A stretch of DNA of 64,000 nucleotides from Sesamum alatum (taxonomy: Eukaryota; Streptophyta; Magnoliopsida; Lamiales; Pedaliaceae), in contig JACGWO010000012.1 in NCBI GenBank assembly GCA_034509735.1, positions 62,001 through 126,000 on the forward strand. Reading direction: 5' to 3'. A model generated the notes under the pieces. The model did no database searches. It was not told the DNA's origin and was given only the letters and a program-made list of their open reading frames with translations. Each line of letters opens with the position of its first letter. The first letter of the stretch is position 1. Shown piece by piece: positions 1-10,509 of this stretch. A program made the position numbers and the translations under genes.

Positions 1-235
1 GCTTTATCCAATAATGATAGAATGGAACTTATTGGAATCATAATTAAAAAATGGAGTTTATTCGCTCCGCGGGGCGGTATACCAAAGAAATAGAAAAACT
101 GTGGTACACATGCAAGTTTCTTCCCTCCCTCCAGACACCCCGTCTGTATCTGTAATAGAAATGATGAAAGAGGTTGGTTGTTGACCAACTGAAGAAATGG
201 AAGAAAGATGTCCCAACTGAAGAAAGAGGTTTAAT
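1..235. other. Unassigned sequence left of the first LTR fragment
   Basis: No gene, satellite monomer or recognisable retroelement domain is visible here. The stretch contains a short imperfect internal repeat around CAACTGAAGAAA (near 187 and 214). It ends where homology to the Gypsy-1-family LTR begins at GAAACCTTGC. It could be internal sequence of a retroelement entering from the left, but nothing shows that. Confidence 0.3.
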
Positions 236-473
236 GAAACCTTGCTTTGTCAATCTAGCATATTAGGTTGGTGATTCAAATTCACAAAGCCCCCAATTCG
301 TGCTCAACCCAAGTGTGTCGTTGTGTGGATTGGTTTACTCGTGCTCGTGGTTGGTTGAATGTTCTAAATAGCAGGTCACGTTCCAATAACGTTGGTTGGC
401 TATTTGCATTCCTCAGGTCACGGACCTCTTTATCCATTTCAAGCCTACGTCGTGAAGATCGGGCCACCCATGG
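236..473 (+). mobile_element. Gypsy-1-family LTR, 3' portion only
   Basis: This segment matches the 3' part of the complete solo LTR found at 20297-21128 (its bases from about 20880 to 21116), with only scattered differences. It lacks the U3 region and the terminal bases ending in TATCA. It is followed head to tail by another piece of the same LTR, and the join at 473/474 skips the last dozen LTR bases. It is a truncated relic with no coding capacity. Confidence 0.75.
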
Positions 474-955
474 CATTTTTGACCAAAAATGCATAGGTTT
501 TAGTCATATTTTGACTAACTATTGAATGTACATCCCCAAGGAGTCACTTGGGGATATGTGTGGTCAATTTGGGAGTGTTTTAGGCCTATAAAAGGCATGT
601 ATCAGCATGCAAACGGGAACAACCAAGTTTTATCCAAATTTAAGAAATATTGAGAGAGAGTTCTCATATTTTGAAGAGTTTATATCCTATTTTCAGCTTT
701 AGTGAAACCTTGCTTTGTCAATCTAGCATATTAGGTTGGTGATTCAAATTCACAAAGCCCCCAATTCGTGCTCGACCCAAGTGTGTCGTTGTGTGGATTG
801 GTTTACTTGTGCTCGTGATTGGTTGAATGTTCTAAGTAGCTAGTCACGTTCCAATAACGTTGGTTGGCTATTTGCATTCCTCAGGTCACGGACCTCTTTA
901 TCCATTTCAAGCCTACGTCGTGAAGATCGGGCCACCCATGGTCAATACCATATCA
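474..955 (+). mobile_element. Gypsy-1-family LTR, 5'-truncated, intact 3' end
   Basis: This second LTR piece begins inside the LTR (equivalent to about 20647 of the solo LTR) and runs to the true LTR terminus, ending CCATATCA. It carries the family core promoter TATAAAAG. Right after the terminal CA the sequence turns into the inverted complement of the same LTR, so no primer-binding site or internal region follows. It is a relic produced by rearrangement, not a functional LTR. Confidence 0.75.
587..594 (+). promoter_or_regulatory. TATA box in Gypsy-family LTR
   Basis: TATAAAAG lies in the context GGCCTATAAAAGGCATG. The same motif sits at the matching LTR position at 12057-12064 and 20760-20767. 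It is the likely LTR core promoter. In the inverted copy (near 1073-1085) the TATA core is mutated. Confidence 0.55.
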
Positions 956-1543
956 CAAGGTTTCACTAAAGCTGAAAATAGGATATAAACTCTCCAAAAT
1001 ATGAGAACTCTCTCAATATTTCTTAAACTTGGATAAACTCTTGGTTCTTCCCGTTTTCATGGCTAATACATGCCTTTTAATGGCCAAAACACTTCCAAAT
1101 TGACCACACATATCCCTAAGTGACTCCTTGGTGGATGTACACTCAATAGTTAGTAAAAATATGACTATAAACTATGCATTCTTAGTCAAAAACGAGTAAA
1201 AGTTATGGTCCTCCATGTGAATCCGAAAATTGGTGCATTGTATGTGATAAATGCACTTTGAATGTGATTAATAAGTCCTCTTTGACCACTTGGCTGCACT
1301 TGGACGAATTTGGGCTCTTATTATGAGCTTCCTTGGGCTTGAATTATTGAAATTAAGCACTCATGTTAGGCCTCCAAATGTGACTTGATCCCATTAGCAA
1401 ATATTAAGTTGGATTGGGCTTGAATGGCTTCTTGCATTCTCTTCAACCTTCCTCTTATCATTGGCCCATTTCCAATTGTTCAGTCTTGCTGTAATTGATC
1501 TTGAACTTCTTTAGCTCGTTGGATGCCCTCGGTGTTCTCATCA
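956..1543 (-). mobile_element. Gypsy-1-family LTR, 5' portion, inverted
   Basis: Read on the minus strand this is the first ~588 bp of the LTR. Its 5' terminus (TGATGAGAACACCGAGGG on the minus strand) lies at 1543 and abuts satellite at 1544. It breaks off at 956, where it meets the 3' end of the plus-strand LTR in a fold-back. The internal join shares only CA, which suggests microhomology-driven rearrangement. The end at 1543 is an authentic LTR terminus (5'-TG), so the first event here was probably an insertion next to or into satellite. Confidence 0.75.
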
Positions 1544-4500
1544 ATAGGTGACTCATTTCTGGCTATAAATATATTCGTATCGACTCTAATAATCAATATT
1601 AAAGCCTCTCTTCGATTATACGAATAGGACTCCATCTTATTCAATATAAAATTGCACTAGTACTACATTTAAAACACTCGTTTGAGCCATGGACTCAGCT
1701 TTGTACCTTCACTTGTGTTTTCAGTCCTTATTATTAATTGATAGATGACTCATTTCTGGCTATAAATATATTCGTATTGACTCTAATAATCAATATTAAA
1801 GTCACTCTTCCCGATTATACGACTAGGATTCCATCTTATTCAACAAAAAAAATGGACTAGGACTACATCTAGAACAGTCTTTCGAGCAATGGACTCAGCT
1901 TTGTACCTTTGCCCAACAACAAACTCCTTTAAACAAGTTTAGACACTAATGCACTTTTATCTTTGCCGTATCGAGGCTTGGAGAACCTTCATAATCAACC
2001 GTACGTCTGGATATCTGCCTAATACTCAACACAATCGTAGGAAACACCTTGTGCGTTCAATTATCATTGATTGATAGATGAGTTATTTTTTGCAATAAAT
2101 AAATTCGTATTGGCTCTAATAATCAATATTAAAGCCACTCTTCGATTATATGAACTAGGACTCATCTTATACAACATAAAAATGCACTAGGACTACATCA
2201 AGAACACTCTTTTGAGTCATTAAGTCAGCTTTGTACCTTTGCGCAACCATAAACTCCTTTAAACACGTTTAGACACTAATGCACTTTTATCTTTGCCATA
2301 TCGAGGGCTTGGAGATCCTTCATAATCAATTGTACATCCGGATACATTTCTAATACTCAACACAATCGTAGGAAACACCATGTGCTTTCAGTCCTTATCA
2401 TAGACTAATAGATGAGTTATTTTTTTGCTATAAATATATTCGTATTGGCTCTAATGATCAATATTAAAGCCACTCTTCGATTATATGACTAGGACTCCAT
2501 CTTATACAACATAAAACTGCACTAGGACTACATCTAGAACACTCTTTTGAGCCATTGAGTCAGCTTTGTACCTTTGCGCAACCACAAACTCCTTTAAACA
2601 CGTTTAGACACTAATGCACTTTTATCTTTGCCATATCGAGGGCTTGGAGAACCTTCATAATCAATTGTACATCCGGATACATGCCTAATACTCAATACAA
2701 TCGTAGGAAACACCATGTGCTTTCAGTCCTTATCATTGACTGATAGATGAGTTATTTTTTGCTATAAATAAATTCGTATTGGCTCTAATAATCAATATTA
2801 AAGCCACTCTTCGATTATATGACTAGGATTCCATCTTATACAACATAAAAATGCACTAGGACTACATCTAGAACACTCTTTTGAGCCATTGAGTCAGCTT
2901 TGTACCTTTGCGCAACCACAAACTCCTTTAAACACGTTTAGACACTAATGCACTTTTATCTTTGCCATATCGAGGGCTTGGAGAACCTTCATAATCAATT
3001 GTACATCCAGATACATGCCTAATACTCAACACAATCGCAGGAAACACCATGTGCTTTCAGTCCTTATCATTGACTGATAGATGAGTTATTTTTTGCTATA
3101 AATATATTCGTATTGGCTCTAATAATCAATATTAAAGCCACTCTTCGATTATATGACTAGGACTCCATCTTATACAACATAAAAATGCACTAGGACTACA
3201 TCTACAACACTCTTTTGAGCCATTGAGTCAGCTTTTGTACCTTTGCGCAACCACAAACTCCTTTAAATACGTTTAGACACTAATGCACTTTTATCTTTGT
3301 CATATCGAGGGCTTGGAGAACCTTCATAATCAATTGTACATCCGGATACATGCCTAATACTCAAAACAATCGTAGGAAACACCTTGTGCTTTCAGTCCTT
3401 ATCATTGACTGATAGAGAACTCATTTTTGGCAATAAATATATTCGTATTGACTATAATAATAAATATTGAAGCCACTCGTCGATTATATGACTAGGACTC
3501 CATCTTATTCAACATAAAAATGCACTAGTACTACACCTAAAATACTCTTTTGAGCCAAGGACTCAGCTTTGTACCTTTGCACAACGACAAACTCCTTTAA
3601 ACAAGGACACTAATGCACTTTTATCTTTGCCACGTCGAGGGCTTGGAGAACATTCATAATCAATCGTACGTACGGATACATGCCTAATACTCAACACAAT
3701 CGTAGGAAACACTTGTGCTTTCAGTCCTTATCATTGATTGATAGATAACTCATTTTTGGCTACAAATATATTCGTATTGACTCAAATAATCAATATTAAA
3801 GCCACTCTTCGATTATATTACTAGGACTCCATCTTATTCAACATAAAAATGTACTAGGACTATATCTAAAATACTCTTTCGAGCCATGGACTCAGCTTTG
3901 TACCTTTGCGCAACGACAAATTCCTTTAAACAAGTTTAGACACTAATGCACTTTTATCTTTGCCAAATCGAGGGCTTGGAAAACCTTCATACTCAATCGT
4001 ACATCCGATACAGAGCTAATACTCAACACAATCGAAGGAAACACCTTTTGCTTTCAATCCTTATCATTGACTGATAGATGACTCATTTTTTCGCCATAAA
4101 TATATTCGTATTGACTTTAATAATCAATATTAAAGTCAATCTTCGATTATACGACTAGGAGTCCATCTTATTCAACATAAAAATGCACTACCACTACATA
4201 AAGAACACTCTTTCGAGCCATGGACTCAGCTTTGTACCTCTGCGGAACGACAAACTCCTTTAAACAAGTTTGGACACTAATGCACTTTTATCTTTGCCAT
4301 ATCGAGGGCTTGGAGAACCCTCATAAGCAATCGTACATCCGGATATATGCCTAATACTCAACACAATGGTAGGAAACACCTTGTGCTTTCAGTCCTTATC
4401 ATTGACTGATTGATGACTTATTTTTTGCTATAAATATATTCGAAATATTGGTTTTAATAATCAATACTAAAGCCACTCCTCGATTATATGACTAGTACTC

Positions 4501-4739
4501 CATCTTATACAACATAAAAATGCACTAGGACTACATCTAGAACACTCTTTTGAGCCATGGACTTAGCTTTGTACCTTTGCGAAACGACAAACTCCTTTAA
4601 ACAAGTTTAGACACTAATGCACTTTTATCTTTATCATATCGAGGGCTTTGAGAACTTTTACAATCAATTGTACGTCCGGATATATGCCTAATACTCAACA
4701 CAATCGTACGAAACACCTTGTACTTTCAGTCGTTATCAT
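1544..4739 (+). repeat. Satellite array S1 (~334-bp monomer, about 9.5 copies)
   Basis: Tandem AT-rich satellite. A monomer can be read from GCCATGGACTCAGCTTTG through CACTAATGCACTTTTATC, TACGTCCGGATACATGCC, TCAGTCCTTATCATTGAC, GCTATAAATATATTCG and ATGCACTAGGACTACATC. The marker GATGAGTTAT recurs at 2411, 2745 and 3080, giving spacings of 334 and 335. Monomers between about 2.1 and 3.4 kb are especially alike and share private changes (ACACCATGTGC, GATGAGTTAT), indicating local homogenisation. All copies read in the same orientation. The array is cut at 4739 by the truncated Copia LTR. No coding region is present. Confidence 0.95.
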
Positions 4740-5039
4740 CTCAAGTGGAATCTCGGTACCCATTTTTCGAGATTCCTTAACTTGGAGATTTCCAGACTGA
4801 TTCGGTAGAACTGATTTCATGGACCTACCTCCAAGCATAGTCCCAGTCCCCGAAATGTGATTTCAATCTGTGGGCTTTGTTTGTGTAGCGAACAGTTATA
4901 AAGCAGATAAAGTGAACACAGACAAAGTATGCGCCAAATGAATTTTCACTTTCTTATCATCAAGGTTTTATTAAAACTTTGAAATTGAAACTTTGAAATT
5001 CACCTAACAAGATTGGCTACATGGTCACCTATTATAACA
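4740..5039 (-). mobile_element. Copia-1 3' LTR, truncated
   Basis: On the minus strand the LTR begins TGTTATAATAGGTGACC immediately after a polypurine tract. Only about 300 bp remain before the sequence switches to satellite at 4739/4740. The start closely resembles that of the solo LTR at 55472-57211 (TGTTAGAATAGGTGACTGG), so the two probably belong to related Copia families. No terminal CA is seen at 4740, so this edge is a rearrangement breakpoint and not the LTR end. Confidence 0.75.
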
Positions 5040-5050
5040 ATCTCCCACTT
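5040..5050 (-). other. Polypurine tract of Copia-1
   Basis: The minus strand reads AAGTGGGAGAT directly before the LTR start. This purine run next to the 3' LTR is the plus-strand primer of plant Copia elements. Confidence 0.75.
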
Positions 5051-5166
5051 GACCTTTAAAGCCAATCGCCCATATGCCTAATCCGCATCTTCTCAAGATG
5101 TTGCGCATGAGCGCTCTGCGACATAGGCTTTGTCAGCGGATCTGCTGTGTTGTCTGCTGAGTTGAC

Positions 5167-5616
5167 TCAGTCCATCCGAACGTCACCTCTTCCCACCATT
5201 TCTTTTAGAATGTGGTAGTGTCTAAGAATGTGTTTGGATCGGTGATGAGATCTCGGTTCCTTTGCTTGCGGTATGGCTACGTTGTTATCACAAAAGATGA
5301 CAATAGGCTCAGCGATGCTGGGCACCACATCCAACTCTTGGATGTAGTTTCTCATCCAAACCGCTTCTGTGGCAGCTTCTGAAGCTGCTATGTATTCGGC
5401 CTCGGTGGTGGAATCAACAGTGGTTGCTTGCTTGGAACTTTTCCATGCTACCACTCCTCCATTGAGCCTGAATACATAACCTGATTGAAACTTGGCATCA
5501 TCGTCATCTGCCTGGAAGCTAGCATCGCTAAAGCCTTCTAGGATCAATTCTCCATTGCCATAGACTAGGAACATTTTCTTAGTCCTCCTTAGATACTTAA
5601 GGATGCCCTTGACCGC
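5167..5616 (-). pseudogene. Copia-1 RNase H domain
   Basis: Minus-strand remnant of the Copia polyprotein C-terminus. Visible motifs are SDASFQAD (first catalytic Asp), SSKQATTVDSTTEAEYIA (the Copia RNase H signature with its catalytic Glu) and FCDNNVAI (another catalytic Asp), followed by KHILRHYHILKE. RNase H would remove genomic RNA during reverse transcription. It is in the same frame as the RT upstream but separated from it by a TAG at 5617-5619, where a Trp is expected (TGG to TAG). The frame ends at 5167, just before the polypurine tract. The catalytic residues look intact, but the frame cannot be reached by translation from RT. Confidence 0.85.
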
Positions 5617-6976
5617 ATTCTAATGTGCCTCTCCTGCACAGGACTGATATCTGCTTGTTACACTTAAGGCATAAGCGATGTCAGGTCTAGTGCAGTGGAC
5701 TGCATATTGGATGCTTCCTACGGCAGAAGCATAGGGAACGATTTTCATCTTTTCAAGTTCCTCATCAGTTTGCGAAGACTGTTTTTTTTTTTTTTTTTTG
5801 GACAACTTGATCCCATGCCTAATGGAAAGGAATCCTCGTTTGGAGTTGTCCATCCGAAACCTTTTCAGGACTTTCTCCATATACGAGTTTTGGGTTAGTT
5901 CTAACATTCTTTTAGATCTGTCCCTGACAATCTGGATGCCAAGAATGTAGGAGGCTTCACCCAAATCCTTCATGGAAAATTGAGTTGATAACCTTGCTTT
6001 TGTGTTACCCAACATTCCAACGTCATTTCCTATGAGTAGAATGTTATCCACATAAAGCACCAGGAACACTATAGAGCTCCCACCGACGTTCTTGTATACA
6101 CAAGGGTCGGATTCATTTTTTGATGAAATCATACCCCCGTATGACTTCATCAAAGCGAATGTTCCAACTTCGGGATGCTTGTTTGAGGCCAAAGATGGAC
6201 TTTTGGAGACGACAGACCTTCTGTTCTTCTCCGGCGACCGTGAAACACTCTGGCTGATCCATGTAGATCTCTTCCTCAACAAAACCATTAAGGAAGGCCA
6301 TTTTCACATCCATCTGCCATATCTCATAGTCATACCATGCTGCTATGGCAAGCAGGATCTGAATGGACTTAGCCATGACCACTGGCGAGTAGGTGTCCTC
6401 AAAATCGACCCCAGGTCGTTGAGTGTACCCTTTTGCTACTAGCCTAGCCTTGAAGGTTGTGACTTCTCCATCAATGCCAAGTTTGTGCTTATAGACCCAT
6501 TTACAGCCAACTGGCTTAACCCCTTTGGGTGGGTCTACAAGTGTCCAGACTTGGTTCTCATTCATGGAGTCTATTTCGGTTTTCATGGCCTCAAGCCATC
6601 TCCCGGAGTCGATGTCGGATATCGGTTCCCCGTATGTCTTAGGATCCTTATCCAATAGACTTGTCGTGTTTAGAAAGCCGTATCTTATAGGAGGTCGTGA
6701 CTCTCTAGCTGACCTATGGAGAACGGGAACGTCAGTGGTGACTGTGGGCACTGACTGTATTGGAGCCGGCGGTTCAGGTACCGAGGTTGGCCCTTCCTGA
6801 GGTCGTCCTTCATGTCTAGCATGCTGGACTTCTCGAGGTTGGTCAGCCCTCTGGGTATCTATCCTGAATCCTCTAAGTGAAGAATCCGCGGCTTCCACTG
6901 ATGACTGGTTTCCATCACTTGACTCCTCAAGGATCAGTTCATCAGGTTGGATATCCTCTGGAAAGCCTTGTTCCAA
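5617..6976 (-). pseudogene. Copia-1 reverse transcriptase (RVT_2 type)
   Basis: Two overlapping minus-strand frames together cover a Copia RT. The N-terminal part has NQVWTLVDPPKGVKPVGCKW, FKARLVAKGYTQ and DVKMAFLNG. The C-terminal part has the active-site block, LGIQI and RPDIAYALSV. The frames are split at about 6113-6121 by a 1-bp insertion in an A-run (sense strand). The catalytic motif reads YVDN where YVDD is expected, so the second catalytic Asp is lost. A run of 18 T on the plus strand (5782-5799) has expanded into a poly-Lys stretch without breaking frame. The sequence before RT (6800-6976) is the variable linker after integrase. Confidence 0.9.
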
Positions 6977-7868
6977 GAAAACTGCGTCCTTGAAACAAAT
7001 ACCTTTTGTTCCAAGAGGTCATAGAAATATAACCTGCAGTTTCTTTGGGGTATCCAACGAACCTGCATAAACTAGACTTTGATTCTAGCTTGTCTCCCAC
7101 TAGCTTCTTGACGTATGCGGGGCTACCCTACACTTTCAAGTAGTTGTAGGACGTAGGCTTGCCGTGCCATATTTCATATGGCGTTTGGGTCAATACGCTG
7201 GTTGGTGCCAAATTTAACAACTTGGTCGCAGTCTCCAATGCGTAGCCCCAATAGGACAAGGGCAATTTGGTAAAACTCATCATGGATCGAACCATGTCCA
7301 ACGGGGTTTGATTCCTCCTTTCAGAGACCCCATTTAACTGTGGTGTCCCGGGAGGTGTCCATTCAGAGATTATACCGTTTTCTTTAAGATAATTAAGGAA
7401 CTCAGTACTAAGGTACTCTCCGCCTCGGTCTGACCGCAGGACTTCAATTTTGCAGCCGGTTTGGTTCTCAACTTCAAGTCTGAATTCTTTAAACCTCTCA
7501 AGAGCTTCAGACTTGTACCTCATTAGGTATACATAACCATACCGTGAATGATCATCGGTGAAGGTTATGAAGTAGGAGAACCCACCTCGGGCTTGCGTCC
7601 TTAGTGGTCCACATACATCTGTATGGACCAAGTCCAACAGACCTGTGGCAAGCCTGCTTTGTCCTACAAAGGGCTTCTTGGTCATTTTCCCTCTGAGACA
7701 GGATTCGCAAGTTGGTAGCTCACTCAAGTCCCCTACCTCTAGGTTCTTTGAGTCTACCAATTTCTTCATCCTATCTTGGGAAATGTGACCACGCCTCGCG
7801 TGCCACACTTGTGCGTTCCCGTTATTATCTATTTTACGTTTGTGTTGAGCGTTTAGAACGAAGTTTGT
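6977..7868 (-). pseudogene. Copia-1 integrase (GAG_pre-integrase and rve core)
   Basis: Minus strand. The N-terminal zinc-binding pre-integrase segment shows WHARRGH and CESCLRGK (HHCC pattern). The core follows with HTDVCGPL (first Asp), RSDRGGEYLS (second Asp) and NGVSERRN (Glu), so the DDE triad is visible. The enzyme would insert the cDNA into chromosomal DNA. The frame stops at 7125-7127 with a TAG where Trp is expected after YLKV. Remains of the C-terminal part can be read downstream to 6977. A TAA at 7866-7868 separates it from the protease frame, with which it is in phase. Confidence 0.9.
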
Positions 7869-8215
7869 TTATTGTAAGATATAGAGAGCGTTATTAAGCG
7901 TACCAAGCAGATGAGCAATACCACACCTCATCAAATAAAAGCAATTTTTATTGATCATAAACTCATATCCACTATTGTCTAACAACAGAATGGAAATGAT
8001 ATTTATAATCATGCTAGGTACATAATAAACTTGCTCTAATTCTATACTAATGCGATCACTAACTACTAGAGTGGCGGATCCAACAGCTTTTGCCGAGATG
8101 GCCTTGCCATTCCCAAGCTTTAGGATAATATCCCCGCTACTCAGTTTTCTGCTTCTTTTCAGCACCTGCAAATCATTACAAATATGACCTCCACAGCCGG
8201 TATCTAATACCCAAG
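7869..8215 (-). pseudogene. Copia-1 aspartic protease
   Basis: The retroviral-type active site DTG is at 8196-8204 on the minus strand, in the context WVLDTGCGGHICND, followed by the flap-region sequence LGNGKAISAKAVGSATLVV and VYYVPSMIINIIS. The protease would cleave the polyprotein. The frame is continuous from the active site to 7869 and in phase with the integrase beyond the TAA at 7866-7868. It is short, as usual for Copia proteases embedded in the polyprotein. Confidence 0.82.
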
Positions 8216-9096
8216 AGGCAGAGTAACCATATTAACCTCAATCACAAAAATACCTTGTTTGGAGAGGAGTTTGGGGCAATCCCTCTTCCAATGCCCTTTC
8301 TCATGGCAATTGATACATGTCATATGCCCTCGACTGTTGCTTTGAGTCAACCTTCCCCTTTTCTTTGCCTTTCCCCACTTTGGCAATGGGAACACTCTTA
8401 GTGTTGGTAGCTGCTTTGACGGCTTTTCCCTTTCCCTTCTTCCTTTTCCAACGTCCGGCACCCTTGTCTTTCGTTTTGGAAGTTGAAGCATCTCCAAACA
8501 ATACCGACGGCGTAGAATTTTTGGTCGTTGCCTCGTATTGCACCAACATATTGATTAACTCATGAATACCCTTCTCAAATGTGTTCATGTTGTAGTTAAC
8601 AATGAATTGGTAGAAGGAGTGTGGGAGAGACTGAAGGATCACATCTATGTACGTCTCGTTATCGATCCCTGCCTTGAGGTCTTCGAGCTTTTCCACCAAG
8701 GTAAGCATCTTGACCCCATGCTCTTGTACAGAGGACCCTTCAGTCATTTTAGTTCCAAAGAACGCCTTCGTCGCGACATACCTAGTATGCCGGTCCGGGA
8801 CTGCATAGCAATCCTTCAGGCGAGCCATAATGGAAGGGACATCGTCTAGCCGTTCATACTGCTTCTGAATCTCATTTGTCATAGAGGCAAGTATGATGCT
8901 ACGGACTTTCCGGTTATCCTTATGCCAAGTCTCGAACGTCTCAGGTTCTTCTGGCATGGATCCTTCTGGCAGGGTCCTAGGGAACGGCTCGTCCATGACG
9001 TAGCCTTGGTTCTTGTAATCTAGGACCATCCTCAGATTGCACAACCAGTCGTTGTAATTGTTTCCATTAAACTTGTTGGTCTCAAGTATGGTTGAT
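8204..9096 (-). pseudogene. Copia-1 gag with zinc knuckle
   Basis: Minus-strand gag remnant. The capsid-like part (UBN2 type) contains [32 protein letters not shown] and VILQSLPHSF, followed by a Lys-rich basic segment. A frameshift near 8300-8497 then leads to the CCHC zinc knuckle CINCHEKGHWKRDC. Gag would form the virus-like particle and bind element RNA. The start of gag is missing: at 9096 the sequence breaks and a 22-bp copy of internal gag sequence (read in another frame) follows, then an unrelated Gypsy element. Any open frame continuing past 9097 is therefore chimeric. Confidence 0.87.
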
Positions 9097-9118
9097 AATC
9101 TAGGACCATCCTCAGATT
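9097..9118. repeat. 22-bp templated filler at the Copia-1/Gypsy-1 junction
   Basis: The 22 bases at 9097-9118 (AATCTAGGACC...CAGATT) are an exact copy of 9017-9038, which lies 80 bp away inside Copia-1 gag. They sit exactly between the last Copia base and the first Gypsy base. This is the pattern of filler DNA copied from nearby during end-joining or template switching. Confidence 0.8.
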
Positions 9119-9679
9119 TTGCAAGATCAAATTTTGAGAGAAAACAAAAGAGAGAGTGAGAAAAAGAATGAGAAACAAAAAGAAGAGAGTGAAAATGAGA
9201 GTGACAAGAAAATGAGTGATTCAAAACATGGAGAGAAGAGAAGCAAAAGAGGAAAGAAAAAGGAGAGGGAAAAAGATGAAGAGAAAGAGAGTTTACTAGT
9301 TGCTAAGAAGAATGAGATCAAGGAAACTTTGTTTTCCCAACAAAACCTCATAGTACTTGTGTACAAAGAGGCTATGTTGAACTCTAACGACCTAACATCT
9401 TCTTTGCCTAGTGTTGTTACATCTCTTTTGCAGGATTATGAAGATGTCTTTCCGGATGAGATACCACCAGGTTTATCACCAATTCGTGGGATCGAGCATC
9501 AAATTGACTTCGTGCCAGGAGCATCCTTACCAAACCGTCCAGCATACCGTACCAATCCCAAGGAGACTAAGGAGATTCAAAGGCAAATCCAAGAGTTGAT
9601 GGCCAAAGGTTATGTAAGGGAGAGCCTTAGTCCTTGTGCAGTTCCGGTGTTGCTCGTGCCTAAGAAGGATGGCACATGG
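9119..9679 (+). pseudogene. Gypsy-1 hinge and N-terminal RT segment
   Basis: The first ~85 codons are a Lys/Glu/Ser-rich charged hinge, with no recognisable fold. This is followed by the conserved linker to RT with [36 protein letters not shown] and the fingers segment ending [17 protein letters not shown]. At about 9680 the sequence jumps, in frame, to the connection region before RNase H. The palm, including the catalytic Asp pair, is absent (roughly 140 residues by family knowledge). This copy can make no active RT. Confidence 0.85.
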
Positions 9680-10509
9680 CGGATTGAAGGAATCACAGTT
9701 GATGAAGAAAAGGTCAAAGCTATTCAAGATTGGCCAACCCCCACCACTATTGGAGAAGTGAGGAGCTTTCATGGACTTGCAAGCTTTTATAGGCGGTTTG
9801 TGAAGGACTTCAGCACCATGGCAGCCCCATTGAACGAGTTAACAAAGAAGAATGTTCCATTCAAGTGGGGAAAAACACAAGAGAAAGCCTTTCAAACAAT
9901 AAAAGAGAAGCTTACTCATGCACCTTTGCTAGCCCTTCCCAACTTTGGTAAGACTCTTGAAATTGAGTGTGATGCAAGTGGGATTAGCATAGGAGGAGTT
10001 CTTTTTGCAAGGAGGTAGACCGATTGCGTATTTAAGCGAGAAGCTAAGTGGGCCAACACTTAACTACCCCCACATATGACAAGGAGCTTTATGCATTGGT
10101 TAGAGTATTAGAAACTTGGCAACATTATTTGTGGCCAAAAGAGTTTGTGATACATTCTGATCATGAAGCACTCAAGTATATTAAAAGTCAAAGCAAGCTT
10201 AGCCATCGACATGCCAAGTGGATAGAGTTTATTGAGTCGTTTCCATATGTGATCAAACACAAGAAAAGTAAGGAGAACATTGTTGCTGATGCACTTTCAA
10301 GAAGGTATGTTTTACTTTCAATGTTAGATGCTAAAATTCTTGGGTTTGAGTTCATCAAAGATCTTTATATTAATGATGTTGATTTTGGTGAAACATTTGG
10401 AAACTGCAGCGCAAGCAACGGATGGGACAAATTCTATTTGCATGATGGGTTTTATTTCGTGCCAACCAGCTTTGTGTTCCTAATTGTTCTATTCGTTTGT
10501 TATTATTAA
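9680..10509 (+). pseudogene. Gypsy-1 RT connection and RNase H
   Basis: Starts with the RT thumb/connection motif [15 protein letters not shown] and [19 protein letters not shown]. RNase H follows: [13 protein letters not shown], then [10 protein letters not shown], then [10 protein letters not shown]. The domain ends with the junction [12 protein letters not shown] that precedes integrase. Two 1-bp insertions break the frame: an extra T near 10003 and an extra C near 10068. A further small indel near 10450-10460 separates it from the integrase zinc finger. Confidence 0.85.

Larger units (their letters stand above)
4740..9096 (-). mobile_element. Copia-1: degenerate LTR retrotransposon (gag-PR-INT-RT-RH-LTR)
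   Basis: On the minus strand the domain order is gag, protease, integrase, reverse transcriptase, RNase H, polypurine tract, LTR. Integrase before RT is the diagnostic Ty1/copia order. The element lacks its 5' LTR, primer-binding site and the start of gag (cut at 9096), and its 3' LTR is cut at 4740, so no target-site duplication can be scored. The reading frame is broken by several nonsense codons and 1-bp frameshifts, and the RT active site is mutated. It is therefore dead. Lineage within Copia is not resolved. Confidence 0.92.

Noticed and set aside
1..235. Organelle-derived insertion
   Set aside because: The sequence has an AT-rich look that suggested plastid DNA, but no gene or motif could be identified to support it.
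8301..9224. 307-codon open frame taken as an intact gag with its own start
   Set aside because: The N-terminal ~40 residues come from the 22-bp filler and antisense Gypsy-1 sequence. It is a chimera across a breakpoint and not a gene.
9127..9366. Minus-strand open frame rich in Phe, Leu and Ser that looks like a membrane protein
   Set aside because: It is the antisense of the Lys/Glu-rich hinge of Gypsy-1. Its hydrophobic look is a by-product of AAG/GAG codons read backwards.
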